Of a stretch of DNA of 64,000 bases, positions 52,046 through 62,361 are shown in pieces. How positions within the stretch are numbered: position 1 is the stretch's first letter; every line of letters starts with the position of its first letter. The translations under genes were made by a program, and so were the position numbers. The stretch is from Nitrobacter winogradskyi Nb-255. Its GTDB lineage: Bacteria; Pseudomonadota; Alphaproteobacteria; Rhizobiales; Xanthobacteraceae. The stretch spans positions 3,066,001-3,130,000 of the forward strand of contig NC_007406.1 of NCBI RefSeq assembly GCF_000012725.1, in the 5' to 3' direction. The notes below the pieces were generated by a model, which was given only the letters and a program-made list of their open reading frames with translations, was not told where the DNA came from and did not search any database.

Positions 52046-52056
52046 TCGCGGGTCCG

Positions 52057-52105
52057 CGGGCTCAAGCCCGAGGACATGCTTGGCTTGAAAACGCTACAGG
52101 CAAGG
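52057..52105 (+). repeat. Composite extragenic repeat, part 1
   Basis: GGGCTCAAGCCCGAGGACAT, then GCTTGGCTTGAAAACGCTAC. The same segment occurs inverted at 49141-49192 and at the window end (63977). Confidence 0.65.
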
Positions 52106-52158
52106 AATGCGATCGGGCGCCGGCTCCGATGGAGCCGGCATATCGTCCGCGATCGTGC

Positions 52159-53334
52159 TCAATCCCACGCAAGCGCGCCGCCGTTCTGATATTCGATGAC
52201 GCGCGTCTCGAAGAAATTCTTCTCCTTCTTGAGGTCCATCGCCTCGCTCATCCATGGGAAGGGATTGTCGGCATCGGGAAACACCGGCGCGAGCCCGAGT
52301 TGGGCGCAGCGCCGGTTGGCGATGACATGCATATAGGTCTCGCACAGCGTCGCATTCAGGCCGAGAAATCCGCGAGGCATGGTGTCCCGCCCATAGGCGG
52401 CTTCGAGGTCGGCGGCGTTCTTCAGCATGGCGCGCACCTCTTCCTGGAACGGCTTGGACCAGAGATGAGGATTCTCGATCTTGATCTGGTTGATGATGTC
52501 GATGCCGAAGTTCAGGTGGATCGACTCGTCGCGCAGGATGTATTGATACTGCTCGGCGATGCCCACCATCTTGTTGCGCCGGCCGAGCGAGAGGATCTGT
52601 ACGAAGCCGGTATAGAACCACATCCCCTCGAACACGACGTAGAACGCGACGAGGTCACGCAGAAACGCCTGATCCGCTTCCGGCGTACCGGTCTTGAAGC
52701 CGGGGTCGTCGAGATGCCGCGTGTGCTTGAGCGCCCAGGCCGCCTTGTCGGTGATCGAGGGCACCTCGCGATACATGTTGAACAACTCGCCCTCGTCGAG
52801 ACCGAGGCTTTCGACGATGTATTGGAAAGTGTGGGTGTGAACGGCTTCCTCAAAAGCCTGGCGAAGCAGATATTGCCGGCATTCGGGATTGGTGAGGTGG
52901 CGGTAGATAGCCAGAACGATGTTGTTGGCGACCAGCGATTCCGACGCTGCGAAGAAACCGAGGTTGCGCTTGACCATGCGCCGCTCGTCATCGGTCAGGC
53001 CGTCCTTCGATTTCCATAGCGCGATGTCGGCCTGCATCGAGACCTCCGTCGGCATCCAGTGATTGTTGCAGCCGGAGAGATACTTCTCCCAGGCCCAGCG
53101 GTACTTGAGCGGCAGGAGCTGGTTGACGTCGGCGCGGGCGTTGATCATGCGCTTGTCGTCGACGCGCACCCGCGCGCCACCGCGATCGATGTCGCCCAGG
53201 CCGGCGGCGTCGGTGGGCGCGTCGGTCTTTGTCGGGCGCGGTGATGAATCAGAGGCTACGTCGTTATGCGCAAGCGCCTGCGGCGGAACAAGTCGTACTG
53301 GCGTGGATGGAGAGGTGTCGGACCAATCGAGCAT
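52159..53334 (-). CDS. nrdB: Ribonucleotide reductase small subunit, class Ic type (NrdB)
   Basis: This 391-residue protein starts at ATG 53334 ([10 protein letters not shown]), with AGGAA upstream. Metal ligands are visible: Glu132 in [12 protein letters not shown], Glu163 and His166 in [13 protein letters not shown], and later Glu/His in [10 protein letters not shown]. The position that is Tyr122 in E. coli is Phe170 (four after His166), and the first ligand is Glu rather than Asp. Both are class Ic traits known from Chlamydia, where a Mn(IV)/Fe(III) centre replaces the tyrosyl radical. It follows nrdA by 92 bp and shares its riboswitch-controlled transcript. Confidence 0.93.
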   Translation of the reverse strand: MLDWSDTSPSTPVRLVPPQALAHNDVASDSSPRPTKTDAPTDAAGLGDIDRGGARVRVDDKRMINARADVNQLLPLKYRWAWEKYLSGCNNHWMPTEVSMQADIALWKSKDGLTDDERRMVKRNLGFFAASESLVANNIVLAIYRHLTNPECRQYLLRQAFEEAVHTHTFQYIVESLGLDEGELFNMYREVPSITDKAAWALKHTRHLDDPGFKTGTPEADQAFLRDLVAFYVVFEGMWFYTGFVQILSLGRRNKMVGIAEQYQYILRDESIHLNFGIDIINQIKIENPHLWSKPFQEEVRAMLKNAADLEAAYGRDTMPRGFLGLNATLCETYMHVIANRRCAQLGLAPVFPDADNPFPWMSEAMDLKKEKNFFETRVIEYQNGGALAWD

Positions 53335-53426
53335 GATCGTGTTCCTGGAAATTGGCGTCAAAATCTTTATCGTCGATGCGCATGCGGTGTGCGCCCTGCT
53401 CCCGCACGCGGGGAACGGTAAGCAGA

Positions 53427-56336
53427 CTACTGACACGCCTCGCAGGTCGGATCATCGACGCGGCAGGATTTCCATCCTTCGCTCGCGGAAGCGACCGCGG
53501 CATGACCATTCAACGGCGCGACCGATACCGACGCGGCGACCGCGTTGAGCTTGCCGTCCGTACCCTTGAGAGTCGATTTTTCGACATGCGTCGCCGACCG
53601 CGAGCGAAGGTAATAGGTCGTCTTCAGGCCGCGCTTCCAGGCGTGGCGATAGAGCGCATCGAGCTTCTTGCCGCTCGGATTAGCGATGTAGAGATTGAGC
53701 GACTGCGCCTGGTCGATCCACTTCTGCCGCCGCGCGGCCGCATCGATCAGCCAGGCCGAGTCGATCTCGAAGGCGGTGGCGTAGAGCGCCTTGAGGTCAT
53801 CGGGAACGCGGTCGATCTCGCCGACGCTGCCGTCGAAATATTTGAGGTCCGAGATCATCACCTCGTCCCACAGGCCGCGCGCCTTGAGATCGCGCACGAG
53901 GTGCGCGTTCACCACCGTGAAGTCGCCGGACATGTTGGATTTGACGTAGAGGTTCTGATAGGCGGGCTCGATCGACTGCGACACGCCGCAGATATTGGAG
54001 ATCGTCGCGGTCGGCGCGATCGCCATGCAGTTCGAATTGCGCATCCCGATGGTCATGACGCGCTGGCGCAACGAGTCCCAGTCGAGACGGCTGGAACGGT
54101 CGATGTCGACCTCCGCGCCGCGCGCCTCATCGACAAGCTCAAGCGAATCCAGCGGCAGGACGCCCTTCGACCACAGCGAGCCCTGATAGGAGGGGTAGCG
54201 GCCGCGCTCGGCGGCGAGTTCGACCGAGCCGGAGATCGCGTGATAGGCGATCGCCTCCATGCTCTCGTCGGCGAAGGAAACGGCTTCATCCGAGGCATAG
54301 GGCAGGCGCAGGATGTTGAGCGCGTCCTGAAAGCCCATGATGCCGAGACCGACCGGCCGGTGCCGCAGGTTCGAGGTCCGCGCCTCCGGAATGGTGTAGA
54401 AATTCACGTCCAGCACGTTGTCGAGCATCCGCATCGCGATCCTGACCGTGCGCGCGAGGTGCTCGTGGTCGAGCTTGCCGTCCTTGATGTGGTTGACGAG
54501 ATTAACCGAGCCGAGGTTGCAGACCGCGACCTCCGTGTTCGAGGTGTTGAGCGTGATCTCGGTGCAGAGGTTCGAGGAATGCACCACGCCGCAATGCTGC
54601 TGTGGCGAGCGCAGGTTGCAGGGATCCTTGAAGGTGATCCAGGGATGCCCGGTCTCGAACAGCATGGTCAGCATCCGCCGCCACAGGTCGACGGCGCGGA
54701 CCTGCTTCGTCACCCGCAGTTCGCCGCGCGCCGCCTTCTCCTCATAGTAAGCGTAGCGCCCGGCGAAAGCCTTGCCGGTGAGATCGTGCAGGTCCGGCGT
54801 CTCGTCGGGGGAGAACAGCGTCCACATGCCATCCTCCTCGACACGCTGCATGAAGAGGTCAGGCACCCAGTTCGCCGTGTTCATGTCATGGGTGCGGCGG
54901 CGGTCGTCGCCGGTGTTCTTTCGCAGGTCTAGAAATTCCTCTATGTCGATGTGCCAGGTTTCGAGATAGGCGCACACCGCGCCCTTGCGCTTGCCGCCCT
55001 GGTTGACGGCGATCGCGGTGTCGTTCGCGACCTTCAGGAACGGCACCACGCCCTGGCTTTCGCCGTTGGTGCCCTTGATGTGAGCGCCGAGCCCGCGCAC
55101 GCGCGTCCAGTCGTTGCCGAGCCCGCCGGCATATTTGGAAAGCAGCGCGTTGTCCTTGATCGCCTTGAAGATGCCGTCGAGATCGTCGGCGACGGTCGTG
55201 AGAAAGCAGGACGAGAGCTGCGGGCGCAGCGTGCCGGCGTTGAATAGCGTCGGCGTCGAGGCCATGAAGTCGAACGACGACAGCAGGTCGTAGAACGCGA
55301 TCGCCTTCTCCTCGCGGTCGATCTCACGCAGCGCCAGACCGCACGCGACCCGCATGAAGAACGCCTGCGGCAGCTCGAAACGCACGCTTCGGACGTGCAG
55401 GAAGTAGCGGTCATAGAGGGTCTGGAGTCCGAGATAGTCGAATCGCAGATCGCGTTCGGGCTTCAGCGCCGCCGCGAGCCGGTCGAGGTCGAAGCGGCCG
55501 ATCTCCGGATCGAGCAGTTCATGGTCGATGCCGGCCCGCACATAGCTAAGGAAATAGTCCGCATAGCGCTCCGCCATCTCGGCCTGCGTGGCCTGCTCAA
55601 GCCGCCCCGCGACAAAGCTCAAGGCCTCGCGGCGCATCTTGTCGAGCAGCAGCCGGGCGCTGACCTTGGCGTAATCGGGATCGGTCTCGACCAGCGTGCG
55701 GGCGGCCAGGATCGGTGCCTGCGCCAGTTCATCCACGCTGATGCCGTCATAGAGGTTGCGATGGGTTTCCGTCAGAATGGCCGAGGCGGAAACATCTCCA
55801 AGCCCCGCGCAGGCCTCCTCCACCACGGCAGTGAGGCGCGGGGTGTCGAGAGCGATCAGCGATCCGTCCGCCGACTTCATCCGCAGCGCCGCTTTCGCCG
55901 CCGCCGCGCCGCCCTTCTTCGACTTCGATTCCTGCGCCTTCGCGCGCTCGCGGGCGCGCTCCTCGCGATAGAGCACATAGGCGCGCGCGACCTTGTGATG
56001 CTCGCTCCGCATCAGCGCGAGTTCGACCTGATCCTGAATGTCCTCGATGTGGAAGGTGCGGCCGGCGTCGGAGCGTCGCGTCAGGCTGGCGACGATCTGA
56101 TCGGTCAACCCGGTGACGATGTCGTGGACCCGGCGCGAGGCGGCGGCGCTGTTGCCCTCGACCGCCAGAAACGCCTTGGTGAGCGCGACCGCGATCTTGG
56201 CGGAATCGAACGGCGACACCGAGCCGTTGCGCCGGATGACTTGACAGGCCGGTTCGCTCGACGGCGCCGTGGCCGCGGCAGACAGGGACGGACGCACGAT
56301 ACGCGCAGCAGGTACAGTTTCAGTTGCAGCAGACAT
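53427..56336 (-). CDS. nrdA: Ribonucleotide reductase large subunit NrdA
   Basis: This 969-residue protein has an N-terminal ATP-cone ([20 protein letters not shown], about 30-125) that senses ATP/dATP. Catalytic Cys residues are seen in [30 protein letters not shown] (the N-x-C-x-E triad) and [14 protein letters not shown]. The loop [20 protein letters not shown] is conserved, and the C-terminal CEAC pair reduces the active site. It makes deoxynucleotides with NrdB. A cobalamin riboswitch in the leader (56460-56650) implies repression when B12 is ample, when a B12-dependent class II enzyme elsewhere would take over. Confidence 0.95.
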   Translation of the reverse strand: MSAATETVPAARIVRPSLSAAATAPSSEPACQVIRRNGSVSPFDSAKIAVALTKAFLAVEGNSAAASRRVHDIVTGLTDQIVASLTRRSDAGRTFHIEDIQDQVELALMRSEHHKVARAYVLYREERARERAKAQESKSKKGGAAAAKAALRMKSADGSLIALDTPRLTAVVEEACAGLGDVSASAILTETHRNLYDGISVDELAQAPILAARTLVETDPDYAKVSARLLLDKMRREALSFVAGRLEQATQAEMAERYADYFLSYVRAGIDHELLDPEIGRFDLDRLAAALKPERDLRFDYLGLQTLYDRYFLHVRSVRFELPQAFFMRVACGLALREIDREEKAIAFYDLLSSFDFMASTPTLFNAGTLRPQLSSCFLTTVADDLDGIFKAIKDNALLSKYAGGLGNDWTRVRGLGAHIKGTNGESQGVVPFLKVANDTAIAVNQGGKRKGAVCAYLETWHIDIEEFLDLRKNTGDDRRRTHDMNTANWVPDLFMQRVEEDGMWTLFSPDETPDLHDLTGKAFAGRYAYYEEKAARGELRVTKQVRAVDLWRRMLTMLFETGHPWITFKDPCNLRSPQQHCGVVHSSNLCTEITLNTSNTEVAVCNLGSVNLVNHIKDGKLDHEHLARTVRIAMRMLDNVLDVNFYTIPEARTSNLRHRPVGLGIMGFQDALNILRLPYASDEAVSFADESMEAIAYHAISGSVELAAERGRYPSYQGSLWSKGVLPLDSLELVDEARGAEVDIDRSSRLDWDSLRQRVMTIGMRNSNCMAIAPTATISNICGVSQSIEPAYQNLYVKSNMSGDFTVVNAHLVRDLKARGLWDEVMISDLKYFDGSVGEIDRVPDDLKALYATAFEIDSAWLIDAAARRQKWIDQAQSLNLYIANPSGKKLDALYRHAWKRGLKTTYYLRSRSATHVEKSTLKGTDGKLNAVAASVSVAPLNGHAAVASASEGWKSCRVDDPTCEACQ

Positions 56337-56459
56337 CGCTCACCCCGGTCTGGTTGCGAGCCGGGGTCTAGCCGGGACGCGCGCAGAAAAACGCCGCGAT
56401 GAGGTCGCGATTCCTGCCGTGCGGCCCGCCGGGACACCCCGCCCAGGGACATTCTTTTT

Positions 56460-56650
56460 TTGCCACGGCAGGTCTACTGACTTGCGGGTCCAGGCATCGG
56501 TCCGGTCTTCCCAGAGCCTTGCAGCCCCAGTGACACTCAAGTGGACTTCGGCTCGCCGCTTACAGTTGCGGGGGCAGCGCCGGCCTTGCCCGGATCACGG
56601 ACCGAGACGCACCGGCTTCCCTCTTAGCTCTCGGTGTTGCGACTCGAGAG
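56460..56650 (-). ncRNA. Cobalamin riboswitch in the nrdA leader
   Basis: On the minus strand the order is AGAGGGAAGCCGGTGCG, then GCGCTGCCCCCGCAACTGTA with AGCGGCGAGCC, then CCACTTGAGTGTCACTGG, GGGAAGACCGGACCG, and AAGTCAGTAGACCTGCC. These are the core helices and B12-box of the class. It ends about 125 bases before the nrdA start. Confidence 0.93.
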
Positions 56651-56666
56651 ACCTTGGCCACTATAT

Positions 56667-56694
56667 TTAGTAGCTACAGCACATTCGGAGTCAA
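56667..56694 (-). promoter_or_regulatory. Probable nrdA promoter
   Basis: TTGACT at 56694-56689 and TACTAA at 56672-56667 are separated by 16 bases on the minus strand, just upstream of the riboswitch. Both approximate sigma-70 hexamers. Confidence 0.4.
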
Positions 56695-56870
56695 TGAATC
56701 GTTTTCGAATCCGGACGCCAATGCTCGCAATCCACAAGCGAGGCCGGATACAGCCCGGACGAAATTTCCACCAATCGATTGACCGGCCCTTGACGCTCCG
56801 GCTGTTCAGACCATTATCCCGGCGGACAGGCTGCGGCGTTGTTCCCGCGCCTCAACCGTTGAGCCTGACC

Positions 56871-57539
56871 GTGACCGAATTCGTCCGACCGAATCTGACG
56901 CCCCCGAACGGACAGAAGAAAGTGCTTCTGCACTCCTGTTGCGCGCCGTGCTCCGGCGAGGTGATGGAGGCGATGCTGGCGTCGGGGATCGATTACACGA
57001 TCTTCTTCTACAATCCGAACATCCATCCCCTCAAAGAATATCTGCTGCGCAAGGACGAGAACGTCCGCTTCGCGGAGAAGCATGGCGTGCCGTTCGTCGA
57101 CGCCGATTACGACAAGGACAACTGGTTCGCCCGCGCCAGGGGGATGGAGTGGGAGCCCGAGCGCGGAGCGCGCTGCACCATGTGCTTCGACATGCGATTC
57201 GAACGCACCGCGCTCTATGCGCATGAGCATGGTTTTCCGGTGATGACGTCCTGCCTCGGCATCTCCCGATGGAAGAACATGGCGCAGATCAACGACTGCG
57301 GTCATCGCGCGGCCGGACGTTATCCCGGTGTGTCATATTGGGACTTCAACTGGCGCAAGGGCGGCGGCGCGCAGCGGATGATCGAGATCAGCAAGCGCGA
57401 GCAATTCTATCAGCAGGAATATTGCGGCTGCGTCTATTCGTTGCGCGACACCAATCAACACCGCCGGAATCATGGCCGGGCACCTATCGTGATCGGGACG
57501 CAATTCTACCGGCAAGGCGAGGAACCGGACGCGACATAA
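56871..57539 (+). CDS. queH: Epoxyqueuosine reductase QueH
   Basis: This 222-residue protein probably starts at GTG 56871 ([12 protein letters not shown]). QueH signature Cys motifs are [32 protein letters not shown] and [14 protein letters not shown], all intact; [11 protein letters not shown] and [15 protein letters not shown] follow. QueH performs the last step of queuosine tRNA modification without cobalamin, replacing the B12-dependent QueG. It lies between the two riboswitch-controlled genes and is divergent from nrdA; I see no riboswitch on its own strand. Earlier in-frame starts exist (56694) but would add atypical sequence. Confidence 0.9.
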   Translation: MTEFVRPNLTPPNGQKKVLLHSCCAPCSGEVMEAMLASGIDYTIFFYNPNIHPLKEYLLRKDENVRFAEKHGVPFVDADYDKDNWFARARGMEWEPERGARCTMCFDMRFERTALYAHEHGFPVMTSCLGISRWKNMAQINDCGHRAAGRYPGVSYWDFNWRKGGGAQRMIEISKREQFYQQEYCGCVYSLRDTNQHRRNHGRAPIVIGTQFYRQGEEPDAT

Positions 57540-57593
57540 GATTCGTCCGTGCCGGTTGACGGCCCGTGGACGCTGGCCCATAGGATGGGGGGT

Positions 57594-57775
57594 CGAGGTT
57601 CTCCGGGACGATTCACGCCCGGAGCTAAGAGGGAAGCCGGTGTGTCTTCGGATAAAGCCGGCGCTGCCCCCGCAACTGTAAGCGGTGAGCCGTGGTCCAT
57701 CATGCCACTGGGTGTTGTCCCGGGAAGGCCGGACCAAAGCTGAGACCCGCGAGCCAGGAGACCTGCCCCGGCAAC
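57594..57775 (+). ncRNA. Cobalamin riboswitch in the metE leader
   Basis: The order is GCTAAGAGGGAAGCCGGTG, then GCGCTGCCCCCGCAACTGTA with AGCGGTGAGCC, CCATCATGCCACTGGG, CGGGAAGGCCGGACC, and GCGAGCCAGGAGACCTGCC. It begins 54 bases after the queH stop and ends about 120 bases before the metE start. Confidence 0.95.
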
Positions 57776-57893
57776 ATAGTCGTCCTCGGGCGGGGTGTCC
57801 CGGTGGTGCGCTTGCGGTCTCGATGGCGGCGCGCCGCCAGGATTCCCATGCCGCGTCGCTAAGGCCCAGCCCCCAACACATGGGGTAAAGCCA

Positions 57894-60233
57894 GTGTCTG
57901 TTTCCTCTCCTCTTCCCGTGGCTACGCTCGGCACGCCGCGCATCGGTCCGCGCCGCGAACTGAAAACCGCGCTCGAAAGCTACTGGTCCGGCAAGTCCGA
58001 CGAATCCGCATTGCTTGAAGCGGCGGCCGGATTGCGCGCCGCGAACTGGGCGCGCCAGAAATCGCTCGGCGTCACCGTCATCCCGTCGAACGATTTCACC
58101 TTCTATGATCATGTGCTCGACACCAGCGTCATGGTCGGCGCGATCCCGGACATCTACGGATGGAAAAGCGGACCCGTGCCGCTCGCGACCTATTTCGCGA
58201 TGGCGCGAGGCGCCCAGGGCGGGAATGACGATGCGGCCTGCGCGCATGGTCATCAGGGCGACGGTCACGCTCATGGCGCGCCGGCGCAGGAAATGACCAA
58301 GTGGTTCGACACCAACTACCACTACATGGTCCCTGAATTCACCAGCGGCCAACGGTTTCAGCTCTCTTCGCTCAAGGCCATCGATGAATATCGCGAGGCC
58401 AAGGCGCTCGGCTACCAGACCCGGCCGGTGCTGCTCGGTCCCGTCACCTATCTGAAACTCGGCAAGAGCAAGGACGCGAATCTCGATCCGCTGTCGCTGC
58501 TTCCTGACTTGCTTCCGGTCTATATCGATGTGCTCAAACGCCTTGCGGCGGAGGGCGCCGAGTGGGTGCAGATCGACGAGCCCTGTCTCGTTCTCGATCT
58601 CGACGACGCGACCCGCAAGGTGTTGCGCGCGGCTTATGAACAGCTCGCGGACGCGCTGCCGAAGCTGAAGGTCATGCTGACCACTTATTTCGGCGGGCTC
58701 GGCGACAACCTGGATGCCGCATTGTCGCTGCCGGTCACGGGACTTCACATCGATCTCGCTCGCGCGCCGGACCAGCTCGAGGCGGTAGCGGCAAAGGCGC
58801 CGCACGATCTGATCCTGTCGCTCGGCGTGATCGACGGCCGCAATATCTGGCGCGCCAATCTTCCCGCGTTGCTCGACCGCCTGGAGCCCGTCGTCTCCGA
58901 ACGCGGCGCCGATCGTGTGCAGATCGCGCCCTCCTGCTCGCTTCTGCACGTGCCGATCGACGTATCGCTGGAAACCGATCTCGACGCGGAGTTGAAGAGC
59001 TGGCTCGCCTTCTCGGTGCAGAAGATGGGTGAGCTTGCGACGCTCGGCGAGGCGCTCGCCAAGGGCCGCGCCTCGGTCGCCGACGCCCTGAAAGCATCGG
59101 CGGACGCGGCCGCTGCGCGCAAGGCGTCGCCGAAGGTTCACGACGCCAAGGTCGAGGGCCGGATCGCGGCCGTCACCTCCGACATGGCGCGGCGCAAGAG
59201 CGCGTTCGCAGAGCGCGCGAAATTGCAACGCGAGCGCTTCGGGCTGCCGCCGTTCCCGACCACCACGATCGGTTCATTCCCGCAGACCGCCGAGGTTCGA
59301 AAGGCGCGCTCGGCCCACGCCAAGGGGACGCTGAGCGACACCGACTACGAGAAATTCCTGCAGGAGGAGACGGCGCGAACCATCCGCTGGCAGGAGGACA
59401 TCGGCCTCGACGTGCTGGTGCATGGCGAGTTCGAGCGGAACGACATGGTGCAGTATTTCGGCGAGCAGCTGTCCGGATTCGCGTTCACCCGGCACGGCTG
59501 GGTGCAGAGCTACGGCTCGCGCTGCGTCCGCCCGCCGGTCCTGTTCGGCGACGTGTCCCGGCCCAGACCGATGACCGTCGGCTGGTGGAAATACGCACAG
59601 TCCCTGACCGCGAAGCCGATGAAGGGCATGCTCACCGGCCCCGTCACCATTCTCAACTGGTCCTTCGTGCGTGACGACGTGCCGCGCAGCCTCGCCTGCC
59701 GGCAGATCGCGCTTGCGATCCGCGATGAGGTCTCGGACCTGGAGCAAGCCGGCGCGACCATGATCCAGATCGACGAGGCCGCGCTGCGCGAAGGGTTGCC
59801 GCTGCGCCGGTCGGAATGGAAGACCTATCTTGACTGGGCCGTCGAATGCTTCCGTCTGTGCGCCAGCGGCGTCGCCGACGCCACGCAGATCCACACCCAC
59901 ATGTGCTATTCGGAGTTCAACGACATCATCGACGCGATCGCGTCGATGGACGCCGACGTCATCTCCATCGAGACCTCGCGGTCCAAGATGGAACTGCTCG
60001 ACGCCTTCAAGACCTACAAGTACCCGAACGAGATCGGCCCCGGCGTCTACGACATCCACTCTCCGCGTGTGCCGGCGGTCGATGAGATGACCGGGCTGCT
60101 CAAACTTGCACGCGAGCGCCTTTCCGACAGGCAGATCTGGATCAATCCGGATTGCGGGCTGAAGACCCGCAAGTGGGAAGAGGTCAGGCCGGCGCTCGTC
60201 AACATGGTGGAGGCGGCGAAGCTGATGCGTTAA
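57894..60233 (+). CDS. metE: Cobalamin-independent methionine synthase MetE
   Basis: This 779-residue protein probably starts at GTG 57894 (VSVSSPLPVATLGTPRIGPR). The N-terminal barrel has ALESYWSGKSDESALLEAAA and NDFTFYDHVLDTSVMVGAIP. The C-terminal catalytic barrel has FPTTTIGSFPQTAEVRKARS. Zinc ligands lie in QIHTHMCYSEFNDI (His, Cys) and NPDCGLKTRKWEEVRPAL (Cys). A His-rich loop (ACAHGHQGDGHAHGAP, about residues 115-130) interrupts the N-terminal domain. It transfers methyl from methyltetrahydrofolate polyglutamate to homocysteine. The riboswitch upstream should switch it off when B12 allows MetH to act. Confidence 0.95.
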   Translation: MSVSSPLPVATLGTPRIGPRRELKTALESYWSGKSDESALLEAAAGLRAANWARQKSLGVTVIPSNDFTFYDHVLDTSVMVGAIPDIYGWKSGPVPLATYFAMARGAQGGNDDAACAHGHQGDGHAHGAPAQEMTKWFDTNYHYMVPEFTSGQRFQLSSLKAIDEYREAKALGYQTRPVLLGPVTYLKLGKSKDANLDPLSLLPDLLPVYIDVLKRLAAEGAEWVQIDEPCLVLDLDDATRKVLRAAYEQLADALPKLKVMLTTYFGGLGDNLDAALSLPVTGLHIDLARAPDQLEAVAAKAPHDLILSLGVIDGRNIWRANLPALLDRLEPVVSERGADRVQIAPSCSLLHVPIDVSLETDLDAELKSWLAFSVQKMGELATLGEALAKGRASVADALKASADAAAARKASPKVHDAKVEGRIAAVTSDMARRKSAFAERAKLQRERFGLPPFPTTTIGSFPQTAEVRKARSAHAKGTLSDTDYEKFLQEETARTIRWQEDIGLDVLVHGEFERNDMVQYFGEQLSGFAFTRHGWVQSYGSRCVRPPVLFGDVSRPRPMTVGWWKYAQSLTAKPMKGMLTGPVTILNWSFVRDDVPRSLACRQIALAIRDEVSDLEQAGATMIQIDEAALREGLPLRRSEWKTYLDWAVECFRLCASGVADATQIHTHMCYSEFNDIIDAIASMDADVISIETSRSKMELLDAFKTYKYPNEIGPGVYDIHSPRVPAVDEMTGLLKLARERLSDRQIWINPDCGLKTRKWEEVRPALVNMVEAAKLMR

Positions 60234-60623
60234 CGACAGCTGAGGCATCAGCACCGTCGTCCTGATGGCCGGGCATAGCCGATCGAAGAACGGCGTCGCT
60301 TCACTCGCCTATGGTCCCGGCCATCCATGTTTTTGATCCGGCTGAACCTATCGCGCTCACCTATCGCGCTCTATGGTAGATAACAGGGGGTAGATAACAG
60401 GCCCCTTGCCGCGCCTCTTCAGTTTGAGTCTGATTGGGGTCCGGCCGGATCGAAACGTCAAATCCGCAGGCAGGAGCGGATCCCGAAAGCTTTACGCTTT
60501 TCCGGGCCGGCGCCGTGCGATCGCTTGCCATCACGCCGTGGCTGCGATTTTATGCCATAGGTGTGATTTGACGAGAACGCAGGCGGGAGAGCATCCGCCG
60601 TGCGGCAAGCGAGGAGACAAGCG
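60234..60623. other. Intergenic region with short tandem duplications
   Basis: No gene. ACCTATCGCGCTC is repeated head to tail at 60346-60371, and GTAGATAACAG occurs twice with a 14-bp period at 60376-60400. The region separates metE from the L,D-transpeptidase and should contain its promoter. Confidence 0.5.
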
Positions 60624-61214
60624 ATGACCGCGTTTCGGCCCCTGATTCTGGCGGTTGTTGCTATGGGGAGCCTGATGCTCTCGGCCACGCCCGGCTTTAC
60701 GCAGCGGTTCGACGGCGATCAGCCTGGTCTCGTTGCCGATGATTCGTTCCAGCTCGACCCGGAATACCGCAAGCAGGTGGTGCTCTATCGCACGACCGAG
60801 CCGCCCGGCACCATCATCATCCAGACCGCGGAACGTCACCTTTATCTCATTCAGGGCAACGGCCGCGCGATCCGCTACGGCATCGGCGTCGGCCGCGCAG
60901 GCTTTCAATGGCAGGGCATTCTCAATATCACGCGCAAGGCGGAATGGCCGGACTGGACCCCGCCCCCGGAAATGATCGCGCGCCAGCCTTACCTGCCCCG
61001 CTTCATGGCGGGCGGCCCCGGCAATCCGATGGGAGCCCGCGCGATGTATCTCGGCACCACTGTCTATCGCATTCATGGCACCAACCAGCCCGATACCATC
61101 GGGACCGCGATTTCCTCGGGCTGCTTCCGCCTGGTCAACGCCGACGTTATCGATCTCTATGATCGCATTCCGGTCGGCACGCGGGTGATCGTGCGGCAGA
61201 AACCCAAGCTTTAA
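60624..61214 (+). CDS. L,D-transpeptidase (YkuD family), exported
   Basis: This 196-residue protein starts at ATG 60624, with GAGGAG upstream, and has a signal peptide (LILAVVAMGSLMLSATPGFT). The YkuD domain has TIIIQTAERHLYLIQGN and YGIGVGRAGFQWQG. The catalytic motif is HGTNQPDTIGTAISSGCFRL (His, then Ser-x-Gly-Cys-x-Arg). It crosslinks peptidoglycan stems (3-3 bonds) or attaches lipoproteins in the periplasm. Confidence 0.92.
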   Translation: MTAFRPLILAVVAMGSLMLSATPGFTQRFDGDQPGLVADDSFQLDPEYRKQVVLYRTTEPPGTIIIQTAERHLYLIQGNGRAIRYGIGVGRAGFQWQGILNITRKAEWPDWTPPPEMIARQPYLPRFMAGGPGNPMGARAMYLGTTVYRIHGTNQPDTIGTAISSGCFRLVNADVIDLYDRIPVGTRVIVRQKPKL

Positions 61215-61269
61215 TTCATCATCACGTCATTCGCGCCGATACTTTCCGACATTGCGAGAGGGGCTATCC

Positions 61270-62307
61270 ATGCGGACATTTCGAGGCGGTCTCCTGATAG
61301 GCCTCGCCATCGCCACCGCCATCGCTGCGATGGCGATCACCTATGAGCGCTATGATACCAAGACCCTGAAACGGACACTCCGCCGCGACGCGGTGCTGTG
61401 CGGCGTCAACACCGGCCTGCCCGGTTTTTCGAGTTCGGACGAGAAGGGCAACTGGTCCGGCTTCGACGTGGATTTCTGCCGCGCCGTCGCGGCCGCGATC
61501 TTCGATGATCCATCGAAGGTGAAGTTCGTTCCCCTCGCCGCCGACGAACGGTTCAAGGAATTGCAGAGCCGCAAGGTCGACATCCTCGCACGCAACTCGA
61601 CCTGGAGCATGTCGCGGGAAACCAATTTCAATCTCTACTTCCCGGCGGTCGCCTATTATGACGGCGAAGGCTTCATGGTCCGCACCTCGCGCAAGGCCGA
61701 CTCCGCGCTCGATCTCGGCGATACCAAGATCTGTGTCCAGTCCGCCACCACGACCCAGCTCAACCTTGCTGATTATTTCAGGGCCAATAACCTGAAATAC
61801 GAGGAGATCAGGTTCGAGAAGCTGGAGGATGTGCTGAGGGCCTATGACGAGGCCAGATGCGATGTGGTGACCGCCGACGTTTCGCAGCTCTACGCACTGA
61901 GGCTGCGGCTGACCAAGCCCAATGAGAGCTTCATCCTGCCCGATGTGATCTCGAAGGAGCCTCTGGCGCCTGTTGTCCGCCAGCGCGACGACGACTGGAT
62001 GATGATCATCAAATGGACGCTCTACGCGATGATCAATGCCGAGGAACTCGGCGTCACCTCGAAGAATATCGACGAGGCGATGAAATCGACCAAGCCCGAC
62101 GTGATGCGGCTCGTCGGCACCGAAGGGCAATATGGCGAGGCCCTCGGACTGACGAAGGACTGGGCGGCGCGTATCATCCGCCACGTCGGCAATTACGGCG
62201 AGGTCTACGACCGCAATATCGGGACCGAGTCGAGGCTGAAGATTCCGCGCGGCCTGAATCAGCCCTGGAACGCCGGCGGTATCATGTACGCTCCGCCGCT
62301 GCGATAA
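61270..62307 (+). CDS. Amino-acid ABC transporter substrate-binding protein (AapJ/BztA-like)
   Basis: This 345-residue protein starts at ATG 61270, with an N-terminal hydrophobic segment (GLLIGLAIATAIAAMAITY). SBP_bac_3 features: VNTGLPGFSSSDEKGNWSGF, DVDFCRAVAAAIF, and DILARNSTWSMSRETNFNLY. It ends IPRGLNQPWNAGGIMYAPPL, the C-terminus typical of general L-amino-acid binding proteins. No permease or ATPase genes are adjacent, so it is an orphan paralogue. The ligand is predicted to be polar L-amino acids, by family. Confidence 0.9.
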   Translation: MRTFRGGLLIGLAIATAIAAMAITYERYDTKTLKRTLRRDAVLCGVNTGLPGFSSSDEKGNWSGFDVDFCRAVAAAIFDDPSKVKFVPLAADERFKELQSRKVDILARNSTWSMSRETNFNLYFPAVAYYDGEGFMVRTSRKADSALDLGDTKICVQSATTTQLNLADYFRANNLKYEEIRFEKLEDVLRAYDEARCDVVTADVSQLYALRLRLTKPNESFILPDVISKEPLAPVVRQRDDDWMMIIKWTLYAMINAEELGVTSKNIDEAMKSTKPDVMRLVGTEGQYGEALGLTKDWAARIIRHVGNYGEVYDRNIGTESRLKIPRGLNQPWNAGGIMYAPPLR

Positions 62308-62361
62308 ACTTCCTGAGCGGAATGGGCATGGGGTGAGAATCAGACGCCGCTCACTCCGGGT

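Noticed and set aside
57333-59228. A 631-codon minus-strand frame opposite queH and metE
   Set aside because: It spans two well-identified plus-strand genes and a riboswitch; its composition is that of a complement.
60346-60400. CRISPR-like array
   Set aside because: There are only two copies each of a 13-bp unit and an 11-bp unit with no spacers; this is a local tandem duplication.
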